64,000 bases of DNA from Pisaster brevispinus (GCA_023634235.1 JAMKCF010000018.1:3997474-4061473), one strand, 5' to 3'; shown: positions 44,641 to 57,967, counted from the stretch's first letter. The notes: generated by a model not told the origin, from the sequence alone. Translations and numbers: made by a program.

Positions 44641-47299
44641 TGTGAATTTTTTTGTGAAGTTGTCCTCGATAGGCTCGAGGTTACAACTCAAATGAAACTT
44701 GCTCTGTAAAGGTTAAGTTAAGGTGTCAATGGAACAACAAAGGGAAACAAAAGGGTGTCCTCGATTTACAACACTTTTCTTTTCTGTGTTTGCTGGGGAT
44801 AAATTCCCCCATTTTACAGTAAACTTATACTCTTAGGTGGTTCTTTACAACCATTCTTTGAATATATGGTCGTACCTTCCCTTTAAGCTCTTGTTTCTGA
44901 TCAGTAGTAACCTTTACTTCATTTTTAGTATCGTCTAACAAACACACGTGATTTGTGACGTCAATGCAACACATCCGGGTACTCTAAGCAGCCATTGTTA
45001 CCCATAATGACCAATAGATCAAAAACCTAAATATCAGAGTCATGACAGATGGTGGCTCCCATGTACTACACTAGACGCACCGCCTTCTCATGGGCTGTTG
45101 AGAGTCAGACGGCTGTTTTGTGATTGTTTCAATTACCGGTCTCAGGATGCAGCGCTTCCGAATCGAGAAAGTTTTTCGATTCACACAAAGACGTTTAGAA
45201 TTATCTTCCTTCCACAAGCCTCGATGAGGTGTTTGCTCTTTTTTTTGTATAATGTACTAATTGACGTAAAGGCCTCACCAATGAGAGTGAACTTAATGTA
45301 CCTGCTGATGATGGCTCATAAAGAGGCAGCTATTTAGCTCAGTTGTAAACCTGAAGTGCACTTCACACCTTTAGGCTTGGATGGATTAATGACGCGGCAT
45401 TCTGATGATTCATAACACATTTGGAAGTTCTCAGAAATGACACTAATGCCAAACAGTTATTTTCAATTCGGTTTTCTTGTTGTGATCAGTTGGCTGCAGA
45501 TATCATTCAGATTGGATTAACTTCAAAATGAAATACGTGGATATTTTAAAAGTGTTTTAAACTGCCCTTGAGTTCTTATTTCTTTTTGAATTCTACCTTT
45601 GTCTTGTTTTTCACTGGTCTTAGATTCAAAACACACTTGTTACCTCAGCTTGGATGAAATTGATAACTTGTTTCTCCGCTCCATCTTGGAGGCCATGTCT
45701 TTGCCTGTTTCTTCAGACGCGTAAGAAAAGCTTAGGGAGGAGAGGAGAGCCATAATTATTATACCATCTGGAATTTAAAAACAAAGATGATTAAAACAAA
45801 GAGGTTTAACAAGTTGTAAGACTACATTTCACCAGAGAGCCTTTATAACAGTCTGGGGGTGCATAGAACCAAAATACCAACAAACCAAAGAAACAAATAA
45901 AAACACAACAAAAGAGTCTGTTGTTTATAAAGATGAGTTGTGAAAGCAAGTTAAAATCTCTGGATTTACCGATAAAACGTTCAACTGTCACAGACACCAA
46001 GACTATATCTCTCCACCCCCGAACCGTATGTTGTTATTCATCACACTTCCCCCATCTATTGTATAAATTTGTTTCTATTCCATTGACTTGAGACAAAACT
46101 AAGTAAGTACTTCCCGAGACGCTAACACCCCATTTCCAACCCACGCCGGGACATAATGGCGGGATAAGGGACGGAGGGGTAAAAAGTTAATTTAGTATTA
46201 ATTATGGGGGATAGATATCTGAGTTTACGGGAGGGAGTTCCGAGCTACGTTCAACGTGAGCTCTGACTCAAGATTGGAGACAATACCATCTAATGGCTTA
46301 ACACGATGGTAATTCCTGGTATAATAGATTGGTGGTTAACTTATTATGTACTTTATCATGGGAAGGGGGTAGTGAGGAGGGGGTGGAAGGGTCGTGTAAG
46401 TTGAGTTTACTGATGCTGGTATACCGGTATTTCTGTCTTAAATAATGAGAAGGGGGTGGTTAGTGGCCCTGATGTTTCGACCCCAGGAGAGAGTCTTTCT
46501 CGAAGGCTATTAAATGACAACACTACAAACATAAACAGGTACAGGTATACTGGTGTAACAAAAGCAGTCAAGTGGAAATGGATGATAGAGATGAAAGCAC
46601 ACCGAGAAAGCAGGATGAACAGAGAGGAGGGTAACAAAAGAAGGGGGTAGGGTTAGGGGAAGGGGCTTGTTTGTCTGGAGACAACAGGAGGTAGGGACAT
46701 AAAATAATGCCAACAAAAACGTCGTTATAAGCGATTTTAATGCCCGATCATCGCTAATGAAAGGTCGTTATAATGCACAATGAATCTTCAATCTTGAATA
46801 CCGGTTTATTGTATTCAAGCTGTGATTTTAAACTTGTGAAGAAGGAACATACATCTGTTTTTGTTTTGTTTGACCCCGACATTTTGCGCCCTCTCGTGGT
46901 TATTATAAAAAAACAATCTACAACTGATTTTGACGTATCAAGCTTTAACCTTAAACTTTCATCGCACCGGCGCGCCACTTGTTTCTAAGTCTCGCGGGAA
47001 TTCGAACGTTGGGCCCGTGAAATTGCGCAATTTTGTTAAAACAATCTTGGTGGACGTGGAAACTCGAAGGTTCCCCACCATGTTGGAATACTCGGGAGGC
47101 TCACACGATATTTTCTATGACGGTGCAATTTCTGTAACCCACCCCATGGGGCAGTAGCGTTAGACTGACTGACGGGGAGACGGCAACAAGAGAGCCGAAT
47201 CTGATCCAAATCTTGATTCTTGCAGAACTCTTTTTGTTTGTGCAAAATCATGAAGAGTTTTGATTGACTGGATGGTTACTCTGCAATCAGGAGGACAGA
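44641..47299. other. No gene seen; contains a GAAACGTC-type repeat at 46457-46530
   Basis: 46457-46530 (minus strand) matches 52830-52900 (plus): GCCTTCGAGAA(A/G)GACTCT and GGGTCGAAAC(A/G)TCAGGGCC-type blocks, plus TAGTGGCC next to them. There is no coding evidence elsewhere in this stretch. Confidence 0.5.
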
Positions 47300-47395
47300 A
47301 TACCACCCAGCCTCGGTTTGAATACATTGATGTAAGCTGGAGACTCAAACACACACAAGATGGCGTCGTTGTGGTAAATTGTTTACAAGGTCTTC
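47300..47395 (+). repeat. Dispersed CCTCGGTTTG...AAGATGGCG repeat, copy
   Basis: CCCAGCCTCGGTTTGAATAC, ATTGATG, then ACACAAGATGGCGTCG, in the family order. Confidence 0.7.
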
Positions 47396-48238
47396 AACAA
47401 CCATTGTGTGTTTTGGAGATTGCAACTGAACTACACACTCCTCTTTTTATTTATTTTCTTTTATTTATTTCCAGGTAGTTTACATACAGTATATAAAGAA
47501 CTAACAAAATAAATAGGACAACTGAGAGACAACTAAAGGCAATCCAGACAATAAAAACCTACAAAGGACAAAAAAAACCCAACTGTTTATTATCATCATG
47601 TCATTTTGCATCATTCATCGAATTTCATTTTTCACCATCTTCCAGAAAACAAGTGAAACAAATTTTTACAGGGATTGTTTTAAGGTCGCCATAAGTGGAT
47701 CGATATATCCATGGTATACTGCCTCAGTCAATGGTAGATATACTACCTCAATCAAGTCTTGTGTATTTCAAAAGGGCTGTTTCCCAGTAAGCGCGTTCAC
47801 AATAGTTTTGCGTTGTTGCGTCACTTATCTTCCGCCTGCAAGCTACTATAGCCTGTATTTGCTTTGCATGATGGTCTGCAGTATTTTATGAAATGGAAAT
47901 TATGCTAATGATTGCTCCGTAAGCAGACAATTTCTCCTCACAGGCTTTATGGCATTGGGCCCTGGGTTTTAGATATTTTGATTCTTATGCAATTCTATGT
48001 TTCCATAATGCAAAGTTTCTGATTTGACTTAAATCATTGGGCTGGTACCGTAAATGACCCAGTAACTATAAGCCAAGTGCTTCGTGCACAATGTAAGACT
48101 CTTCCATGGTGCCCATTTATGGATTCCTAATTCGTCACATTAATTACTCTAAATTTAAAACAATTTCTGCTGAGGATGGAGTAGTCTTCACGCAAATGAC
48201 AATGTATTTGTTATTCAATTTTAGCTCGATTGTCTTAA
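47396..48238. other. No gene seen; GGGCCC-type element end near 47960
   Basis: ACAGGCTTTATGGCATTGGGCCCTG at about 47940-47963 resembles the right end of the element at 61550-61736, so a decayed copy may lie upstream. No exon recognised. Confidence 0.4.
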
Positions 48239-49612
48239 TTTAAAGGGACACACCGGCTTACTGTTTACCTAATATAGTGATGTGGAATGACAGACAACAA
48301 TTTTTAGATGCTTCGTGTACAAAAAAAATCATCAAAATATCACGTAATTAACGAAAAATGTGAAAAAAACAAAATGCGGTCAAAGGTCAGCTTATACGCT
48401 TTTCCAGCCGTTGCAACTGTCAAGTTTACGTACAATGTTGCGCAATGTTGTAAGTAGACTGGAGCTCTGTTTATGTATAAATTATAAAAATGGCGAGGCA
48501 TGAGGATCCAGACTTCATATCCATCAAGCACAAATTCACGTGTAAATAAAAAACAGACATGAACGGACGTCAGTCCATAGAGCAAGGTTCCTTGCTCTAT
48601 GGTCAGTCCTAGTCGAAATCCGCTCGCGGTCGTAACCAATAACTGTTTCGGTTGAACTTGCCATTGAAACAGTTATTGGTTACGACCGCGAAAACGCACC
48701 CCAACCTGTATTCTGTGTACGACGACGTACTATATTCTGTGTACTTGCAATGGAGAACGTTTCTTCGACATCCAAGGATCGGTACAAAAAACATCGCAAG
48801 GAAAAACACCCAGAAGGTGGTCCAACGAAAAGTAAAAAGTAAAAAAAACAAACACGATAAATCCAAAGGGAAAGCCAGCAAAAGCAGCAATTGTGGGGGG
48901 GGGGGGGGTGGACACTGCAGCTTTCATAGAAGTAGACCAGCTGTATGGGATAAATATTCTCCGTCGTCGTCCCGCGTGTGTAGCGCAGGCAACACGTTGC
49001 AATAGTTAGGGGATAATAGCTAGGGTATCAGACTAAAATCTTCCTAAAAAAAACGTAATTGTTGGTCTGGCTCCCTACCCCTCCGACAAGCTCCCAAGCT
49101 CACGGCTAGACCGGCAAGCCCGGGCTTGTCTCTCTGGCCCCACGAGACACGGCACAGGCTGTACGGGATATGCCCCAAGGTTTACGTTCCGCTAGCTCCC
49201 ACGCTGGTGCGCCGTAAAACACGCTTCGGTTGCACGGACTCTCTGAATGCGAATCTTACGTTCGATTTTTCATCATTATTTACAAATTGTATCAATAATC
49301 TGAATACATAGTCTTTTTTGTCAAATACTCATGAATAATATTTAAAAAAAACAGATTTAAATTTGGTTCAGTAACTTACTTTTATACGGCTGGAAGTAAA
49401 ACTATCTCCGAAGATCACGTGATTTATCCGAACCACTTTTTTGGTTCGGATAAATCACGTGACCTTCGTTTTTTGAAAAATGCTCAAAAACGGCAAAATT
49501 TGATGGTTTCTTTTAGGAACCGTTCTTCTCCATTCCTGGAAGACCTTTGAAGTCATATGTTAGCCTATTTTGTAGCCCAAATAGCCCAACGAAGCCGGTG
49601 TGCCCCTTTAAT
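48239..49612. mobile_element. ~1.37 kb candidate TIR element containing three hairpins
   Basis: The ends are inverted: left TTTAAAGGGACACACCGGCTT and right (reverse complement) TTAAAGGGGCACACCGGCTT. Inside are three foldbacks: arms 48575-48587/48590-48602 (13 bp), 48625-48649/48666-48690 (25 bp perfect) and 49415-49435/49442-49462 (21 bp perfect, containing CACGTG). A 117-codon Lys/Ser-rich frame (48652-49005, +) and an overlapping minus-strand frame show no transposase motif. Either a non-autonomous element or a nest of insertions. Confidence 0.55.
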
Positions 49613-50217
49613 GTAATTGGTTGTCCAGTGGTACGCGCTTGTATTTGTGTTTTAACGCTCGAAGTGTGGACCTGAGAACAAAATAGGTCCACATAATGTA
49701 GAGACGTGAAACACTATGTGGACTTACACACGTCCACACAGTGTTATTTACAGTGTTGAGAAATATGATTTTCCTTAAGTGTATAGCCTATAGAACAAAG
49801 GAATGTCCATCACACAGTGACTGCAACACGGAGCCGTGCGCACCGTTTATGTGTAACATTGTGACGTCGTGGACGAAGACGTGTCTGGTTTTTAGTCTCC
49901 TTTTGGTTCGCTCAGACAGGTGTGTGCTAAGGTTGCACACTACTCTTATCACATTATGGTACTATGAATTGCCATACATCACCACAAAACTAAATTGCAC
50001 ACTACCCTCTGCCTCACCACTCATCGGCTGGAATCAAACAGTGATAATTGTTTTGACACAAATGTGTCAGAAATTTTCAAAATCTTCTCAGCCCAAGTCC
50101 GGAGATAATAGAGGGCGAATTGATTCCCTTTTCCTCTGCCGTCGTCTGGGCATACAGCTGAGGTCGTTGTAGACTAATCTAGACTTTGGGAAGGCTTGAT
50201 AAAGGTACATCTGGTGA
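49613..50217. other. No gene called
   Basis: A 143-codon plus-strand open frame (49741-50172) is Cys- and Thr-rich but matches no family I know. GTCCACA/TGTGGAC words near 49645-49745 form a small imperfect palindrome. Confidence 0.4.
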
Positions 50218-50260
50218 CTCTCCTGTCGTTGTCAATCAGCCGTCAATGACAGGAGAGATG
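50218..50260. repeat. Hairpin, 14 bp arms
   Basis: CTCTCCTGTCGTTG and CAATGACAGGAGAG flank a ~12 bp loop, with one mismatch. GGTGACTC occurs on each side. Confidence 0.8.
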
Positions 50261-50640
50261 ACGACGGTGACTCACTCCAGGTGGGCTCAAAACAATAGGG
50301 GAGTGAGTGGCCTTTGTTTCTCTACAACCTCTCCACCCAATCTCCTTCTCGTTTTCTTTCCATGTCCTCTTTGTATCAGCGTGAGTCAGGGCCTATACCG
50401 CAACGGCACAGGTGTACCTGGGGGTAACTGGGTCAGGGGTCAACGACCGAAAGGCTGACGGTGACAGCTTGCTTAAAAAATGACCACGTACGAAACGGTT
50501 TTCTTGCTATAGATTGTGCTGAATTGTAAAGAATGTGTTTGCCTTAAAAAAGTATAGCTAAAAAAAGGCAGTAAGCAGACATTGTCATGAGACTCCCGGA
50601 CTAATTACACTGTTGCTAGGTTCCAATCGTGGTGGGTGAA

Positions 50641-50690
50641 GTCAAACTTGACGTTTCGATCAGGACACTCAAATGGTCTTCACGATTGCA
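50641..50690 (-). repeat. Dispersed GATCGAAACGTC motif, minus copy
   Basis: The complement reads GAAGACCATTTGAGTGTCC then TGATCGAAACGTCAAG, parallel to 5001-5040 and 41310-41360. Confidence 0.55.
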
Positions 50691-51309
50691 GGTTGACGCT
50701 AGAAAGGTGCAACTTATTCATGGTGCCTTTAAAAGCTACACTCCAGTATAGCGACACTTTGGGTCCACCCTAAGCAAGCTTAACGTCCCAGACTGGCCAA
50801 TTAGTAAGTGATTAGCTACAAGACTGCTCGCGTCACTCAAGAAGCAACAGAGAAACCTGTGGCAGCATACGTACATGAAGACGTCTTAGCATCTTGAAGG
50901 AAAGGGTTGAGCTTTCGTAACATGTGACCCCAGTAAAGATTGAGGAGGCATTCAATTGTCGAGGAGTGTATATGATAGTCATGTACTATGAACAATAAAC
51001 GAATTGATCCCCGTTTGTTTTAGTTTTGTAATTCTTGCTTAAGTATTATCTTTAAATTTGCGAATAATTTAACTCAAAGGTACACCAGGCACCCCTTTGT
51101 GTTTCACAGATGGTTTTGATCGGGGGAATGTACACCTTTTTGTTGGGTTAGGGGTAGGGGTTGCTGTACATTTTGAGTGGGAAGTGGGTGGGTACTGGTG
51201 CTGTTTAGAGCAAGACGACTATTAGACCTTAATCATGCCGTGGTCTTTTATGTCGGGTACCCTGCATACAACAGTAGCAGTGGCAGTTCTTATTTTCACA
51301 TCATGCAAG

Positions 51310-51400
51310 GGACCAGACTGTCTTTTTCTTCCAGCCTCGGTTTGGTTACATTGGGTCGAATAGAAGAAAAGCAAGATGGCCGCAACATGATAAAAGTCAA
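51310..51400 (+). repeat. Dispersed CCTCGGTTTG...AAGATGGCCGC repeat, well-preserved copy
   Basis: GACCAGACTGTCTTTTTC, CCAGCCTCGGTTTGGTTACA, GAATAGAAGAAAAGCAAGATGG in order. Together with 57968-58055 it gives the best consensus for the family. Confidence 0.8.
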
Positions 51401-51575
51401 TTACAGTGACAGTTGAATTGTCTTCTCTTTTTTTTGGGGGGGGGGTGGGGCTGGGGGAGATTGGGTAGAGGATAGTGATTTAGTGGGTCTGAAAAAATGC
51501 ATAGGTCCCTACAGTTTGAATTGCAAACACCTTACTAGATTCTCTCTTGACACTTTCATTGACACCGGGGGTTAT

Positions 51576-51750
51576 TAGTGCGAAGACATATTGCAATGAA
51601 TGTAGAATCTTTCCTGTCAACCAGTAGACAGCAGTAATTAGGGCCTGATCAATTAGCTGACTCCTTATAAGCTGACAGCAGGCAGGTATGAAACAGACAG
51701 CGTCCCCGAAACACCTGTACGATCTACAAGATGGATACACCTTCATGCCA
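51576..51750 (-). repeat. Inverted partner of the repeat at 41519-41690
   Basis: GCGAAGACATATTGCAATGA, CAGTAGACAGCAGTAATTAG, GCTGACAGCAGGCAGGTA, CCGAAACACCTGTACGATCT and ACAAGATGGATACAC are each the complement of the 41.5 kb copy. Similarity ends abruptly at both sides. Confidence 0.93.
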
Positions 51751-54700
51751 CAATCTGAACGTGTTTTTTCCCCCTTTTTTTTCTTCTTCTGCAACAGACA
51801 CGAGACGGCAGCAGGGTGTGGTCCCATGTTGATACGGACCCGGTGAGCTGGCGTGCTGCGCCCCGGCGAGTCATGGAGGCGCCAAGTGAATCTCTCGGTA
51901 ACCCCCTCAGTTGATCAGAACACGGCGTTTATCTTGACAACACGTCAAATCTGTCGTCTTTATGTCATCAGGTACTGCTGCCGTGGATAGAGTCACCCTT
52001 GCAGAGAGTCAGAGTTTTTTTTCTTTTCTTTTTTCGCAGAATTCTGGCGAGTAAATTGGTTTGAATGATATTAACTGCGTTTGAATCACATACAGTCAAC
52101 ATTTTATACAAAAGAAAACACCTCTCTACTTATATCGTCCGTCAATAAACATAATTAGTAAAAAATTTAGTTATGGTATAATTTCGTAAGAAAGAAAATA
52201 TTGAGGAACACCTTCAAAGGTATTAAGTGACAGCATTAAGTAACTAATGACTACTCGTTTACAATTTAATTAGGCCTAATTTAGGCGGCAAGTTTAACTC
52301 CGTGGTGGAATAACATAGAAATACGCAACTCAAAGTTTACAACAAGAGAGTGATTTTTAGTTTAAAAGAAAACCTCCTAAAATGTACAAAAACGTCGACA
52401 TTATATTCAGTCAGGTTGAACCCAATTCTATACTCCGTAAGAAGAGACTAGTTCAGCAATATTTTAAAAGTTATTATCGTAAACAGAAATTGTCGTCTGG
52501 TTCTTTGAATCTGACAAACGTGTCCTTGAACCGTCCACCTGGACCTGGCGACACTGTTCGTCCCAAGGGAGACAGGGGACCAGACCCATCAGCCGACTGT
52601 AGATGCTTAATCCATGCTGGGTGATGAGTAAGTCTTGATGACTAATACGGGATTGATCTGTTTGTAATGGCGCATGAGCGAAAATGACGACTCGATAAGA
52701 GACTACGGACTTTATATCGAGATGCGCTGACAGGATGGGAAAAATGATTCAAATCATTATGAAAAAAAATAAAAATAAAAATATACCTCATAACTTTTAT
52801 TTAAAATCGGAGGTAATAGTAATAATTATGTTTGTAGCCTTGTCATTTAGCCTTCGAGAAGGACTCTGCTATAGGGTCGAAACGTCAGGCCACTAACTAT
52901 TTTTTTGCAGTAATAATTATAAACAAATAAGATAAGGAAAGGATGTTGTTGTAAAGTTAATATTGCTCACTTCAGCTCTTAAAAAGAAAAAAAACCACCC
53001 CCCCAAAAAAACCATCATACTCTCTACAATAGTAGATACACAAATATGGTTACATGCCTATCGAATTTGTGATACCTGGCAAGCTCAAATCCAAACCACA
53101 ACACATGCAGCACTTAGTTTCCACTGATTTTTTCTTTTACACGTGATCCAGGGTAGAAAAAAACACCCGCATCACAAGACAAACTTTTGGAAAGAAAAGA
53201 TGTAAACCTGAGATGAAGTTCCTTCACCGTCTGTGCAGGGATGAAACTGCAGAAAATGTTCGTTGGCGGGAAAGTTCACGCGCCAAAATTTTACAAGCAA
53301 AAAATGAGACGGTAGGTTGACTTGCAGTTTTTACACCTGTCCTAAGTGAGTCCAGGCTGAGACGATGGGAAGATAGGGTTGAATTGGGGGGCTTGGTCGG
53401 CAGTTTATTTTGTGAGAGTGGTCCCGCATGATAACAACTGAGTGATTTGCTTGCCTGGTGGTGGGCCACAGGAAGGGCGTAAGCCATATATATATATATT
53501 GTCTAAAATATAGAGCGAACCATTTTGCCAACAGAAGAAATCATATACAAATCCAAAATGGCTGTCAAGACTTGTGAACGTCTTGTGTAACTTAATACCA
53601 TCATTTCATTTATTTATTTGACATTAGTTGAAAAAAATAAACCCTCAAAAATCAAAAACCTCTGGAGATGCCAGGAACACACAACTAAAAGGATGTAGAG
53701 GGCAGGAAATAAAAGCAAACTTGCAACCCCCCTATAAACTCCCTTTTTAAAAAGATGCATTTAAATGAGATCGTACATGGGAGAAGTAAACAAACATCAA
53801 ACTCACAGAACAGCATGGCCAGCTGATTCCATATGAATCTGAAATCTCGGTCAAGATATTGTCAGCTCAGGGTTTATATTTATTTTATTTTTTTGACGAA
53901 ATAATAATTATCAACATCATGTTGCTTCCTCCGTGTCAATTTATATGCAAGAGATCATAAACTAATCCTATAAATTAACTAAAATACACTGACAGTAAAC
54001 ATGGACATCAGAAACACACTGCGATCACTGAACACAATAGTCAGGTCATTTTCAAATGGATTATCCGCGCACACTACATGTCTAGATCCCTATCATACGT
54101 AATATTACGTCACAGTATTTTGATGAGGCTAAACAATGGGTTTAAGAATAACAAACATGGCGGCCTGCTGCATGCTGGAAGCAGTGGAGGAAGAATGCTG
54201 AACAGCAAGGAACACAAGTCGTCTTTGCTTTCCCTCAGGTATGTCGCCACCACACTTTACATCTGAGTCCAGAGTTTTAGGGTTTGAAACTCTTCTTTAT
54301 TTGACACGTTGACAGTCTTAGCTGACAACGTCACATTAATGGACTGGTTGACTGTACAGCTGAAGTACATTTTGTGCAGTCAGTGTAAGTGTTCGATTCA
54401 TCACTGCATAGACACCGTGGATTGGTCTGATTTCCTCCTCTTTTCCTAGTCTCACTAAATGCATCATTATTCCCGATTAGCCACACCACACCATACTGCG
54501 GTTCAAGTGGTTAAATCAACCCCAGTGGTGCATTCCCAAACTGCTTAATTATTTCCCCTCGTCTCACACCGCTCCGGAAACAAACGGGCATCCAGAAAAA
54601 GCATCCTGCGGGTCGGTCGCACTTTTCCGCCCCGTCTGATCAGGCGAAGAACACGGTATCCCCTTAGCGAGGCAACCGCGCTAATGGCAGGCCTGGGCGA

Positions 54701-56975
54701 TGGTGAAGTGGTGCCGCACTGGAGTGAAGACGTTGCTGACACTCGTGGCCATGCGGTCGAGTCAAATCACAAGTGTTTTCACTGATTGAAGTTAGAGAGG
54801 GCATTGCTAGTGTGAATTGCTTTTTATGCTTCTACGTGTGTTGGTTGAGTAGCAACAGATTTTTTTTTTTTACAAAAAGGAATGCATTCCATTAAGAAAC
54901 AACAACATTCTACAGAGCTCGAGTTTTTAAAATAGTTTCTTTCTATTCTTTTGCCAGATTGTATTGAATCGGTTACCTTCTCTGGTAGCTCGAAGTCACC
55001 TTTTATTGAACGAATTTATAATTATTTTCCACTAACTCCCCACCTGAAATGTCACTTTGGATACAGTTCTCTTCCGATTGTATTCAAGTTGGGAAGGTAT
55101 AGTGCATTCTGCTCTACCAGCCAGTCTCCTTGTGGATGACACCCTTGCATACATCCTTACGGACTGTGAAGGGGGTAACCCTGTTTCAGCCCCAGGAGAA
55201 GGTGGCAATGTACCCCTGGTGAAAGTTGATTTGGGTCGACAGCCCAAATCAGTTAAGTGTAGCCCTCACCTTGAAGAGGCCACTATGATGTTAGGCGATA
55301 CCTCATTAAAAAAAAATAAAAATCTTGCTCCAGGGGGCTGGGCAGTATCTGTCTACCTCAATTACAGAAATAAATCATTATAATTAAATGTTCTTCAAAT
55401 CTGAGATATTGACTATTAATTAGCTAAACGTGACTTGCTTACAGCCGAGCATTTACTTTTGGGGAGTGTAGGGTGGAAGGATCTTTACTATCCCCGGGGA
55501 TTTCAAAGACTCAATGTGAACAGGGCTCGTTGCATCTTCCTGCTCCCTTCTACAGAAGAACAACATGGGTTGGGGGTCATGCATTGTAGGAAATGTGACC
55601 TTGAGCTGACCTTTTGGTGACCTGGCAAGTCCTAAAAACAGCGTCCATTGTCACACGTTTCCTTCATCAAGACAAAGCCTTCAATGGCAGTCAGGATAAC
55701 CGAGTTAAGACAAGTCTGGTGCATGGCTTCAAATAAGACAAGAATGCGGTCATTGTTGATGTGAACAATGAGGCAAGCATCCACTTAATGAACCACGTGT
55801 CGTGGTCACTCCACAGGCCCTCTACGTTGACCCATGGTCAACTTGTCCCAGATAATTATGATCCCCATTGCCTCACCTTCAACTCCAAGCTTCTTGCAGA
55901 GTTTGCCCAGAGCGTTAGAACGCAGGTGTTGATCATAATTCCTTAATCAAAAATCGTTGGCTCGAAAAATGGGTAACCCATAGGCCTATTGATTGTAACT
56001 CATCTTTGATTCTCCCTTGACCAATTTAGGATCAGATGAACTAATTCTGAAAAAAAATTATGACTTTATCAATCTTTTGATTTGGTCAAATCCTTCTGGG
56101 TCGATAGCGGTCATTTCTATATTTTGAAGAAATTGTTCTTTCTCACCCCTGAAGGTCTGAAGGATGCCCGGCGGCGGTGGCTGGTTCCCTGTGTATGCCT
56201 GTTCAATCACAGCGCTGATCGTCAACGTATGGGAGGGGAACAGTTTATTTCCACACGGACCTGCTTTCACCCAATGTGTTTGAGCTGACACCAAAAAGAA
56301 GGTAGGCTTCTACTTTTGAATGTCTAGCAGCCCCTCCCTTAACGAAAAGATACAAGACAACTAAATAAGCACATACCATTACAAGAATACTAAAAAGAAA
56401 TAATACATGAATTAACATAAATAAACATAAAACCCCCCACAAATCTGCCTCAGCTTGACAAAAACTCACTGATGAAAAAGTCTTAGACTTGGTGGGGAAA
56501 CGGGGGGGGGGGGGGGGTGGGGTGGTTTAGGGGGTGGGGGTAAGCTTGTCCTTACCCCCTTTTGCCCCCCTATATTGGAATCTTAATGATTGTTTGTTGG
56601 TTGCAAACATCACCTTCATCCTTGTGGATGTTTCCATTTGTTTTCTCTCCAAAATTTGTTTTTTTGCTTTTGTTTGTCAGTCCAAGAGGTAGTTTGATAA
56701 TCTTCTCTTTCCGGCAGACTCGGGAAAGGAGCCGTTTAATTTGAGTCGTTCACATTGTGGGTTCCCTTGTGCAAATGCCGGATGTGCGAGCGCACGGATG
56801 TTTTTCAATTGCGGTTCGGACCTAAAAGAATGAGGAAAAAAAAGTGACTTTTTTAAATGAAAAATTTCAAAATCTTTCATTCAAGTTGATGCAAGTATGA
56901 ACATGGGCACACTCGTTGCTTCCCGCGTTAAATGAGTGTAACAATTATGACAGTAAAAATTCGTTTGAGTTGTGC

Positions 56976-57010
<35 letters not shown>

Positions 57011-57967
57011 GATTTACTATCCCAAATTGACTACTTCTTGATGTTAACATTTTTGAGCCGACAGATCGGAATAACTTGAAAAGGAACAGGTTACACTGAT
57101 TGTATAAATTCTTTTCGAAAAAAATAAAAGGACTACCTTCGAAGGTATGGATATTTTGTCACTCAAAAATATTTAGAACCCGAGAAACGATTCATGCATG
57201 AATCTTGTTCTCAGCTTTCTCAGGGTTCGTGTCCGTTCGCGAATGCTGCGGCCAGAGATGCGGTTGGTACCCGCTGTCACCTCGCTAAACGTGGATGGAT
57301 TCGACGTTCGTGTGAAAATACCGCGGCAGTTTTTTAAAAATGTTTTCTCAACAAGCAGACACCGTATTCAGCTGAAACTTTCACAGCCTGTGACTTTTCT
57401 TGTATCCTTCTTTGTAAATTTGCCTATATATTTCAGCGTTCCGTTGACAAAAACCAAATCTATGACCCCACCTTCAACTTGATCAATAACAGTAAACAAA
57501 AGTTGATTGAATTTCGGCGAGTGTACCTTAAACCTCACCACTCATCCTCCCTTTCCCCTTCTCCATGAAACACCCTGTTTGACCTGGACTCCCCTGTGAC
57601 CAGAAAGTGCTATTTTGGTTTCAAAAATCGTGCCGGTGTTTCCGCTGGAAAATCACCAGCAAACAACTACAAAATGATAAATACGGAAGTCTGGTTACAC
57701 TCAAAGCAGAATCTGTTTGGCATATGTTTTATAAATGTATTAAGTAGTAATACAGGTAGAGTTTGTTTTGAAGCCTGGATCAAGATTTCTTATAATTGCT
57801 AAGTTTGTGACCCATAGCAGGTTCTAGAATAATTTTACAATCATTCAAATTAAGCAATAATTTGTGTTGTACTGCTTCGTCGTTTAAAGTGTACATTTCA
57901 TCACGCCATGATATGTTAAGTCATGTTCCCTGTGTATCCATTGGCCCTTTACGTAATAATGATCCAT
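51751..57967. other. No gene seen; intergenic with simple repeats
   Basis: Open frames of 60-108 codons occur (for example 52382-52624 and 55057-55383) with no recognised domains. 52830-52900 is the plus-strand copy of the GGGTCGAAACGTCAGGCC repeat. An A run of about 32 is at 56977-57008, a G run near 56503-56517 and an (AT)n tract near 53489-53499. Confidence 0.45.

Noticed and set aside
44053..44695. Overlapping open frames of 152-191 codons on both strands
   Set aside because: They are produced by the 18 bp minisatellite and have no domain.
55057..55383. 108-codon plus-strand open frame near a GTGGGATG-type start
   Set aside because: No recognisable domain and no supporting splice or promoter signal.
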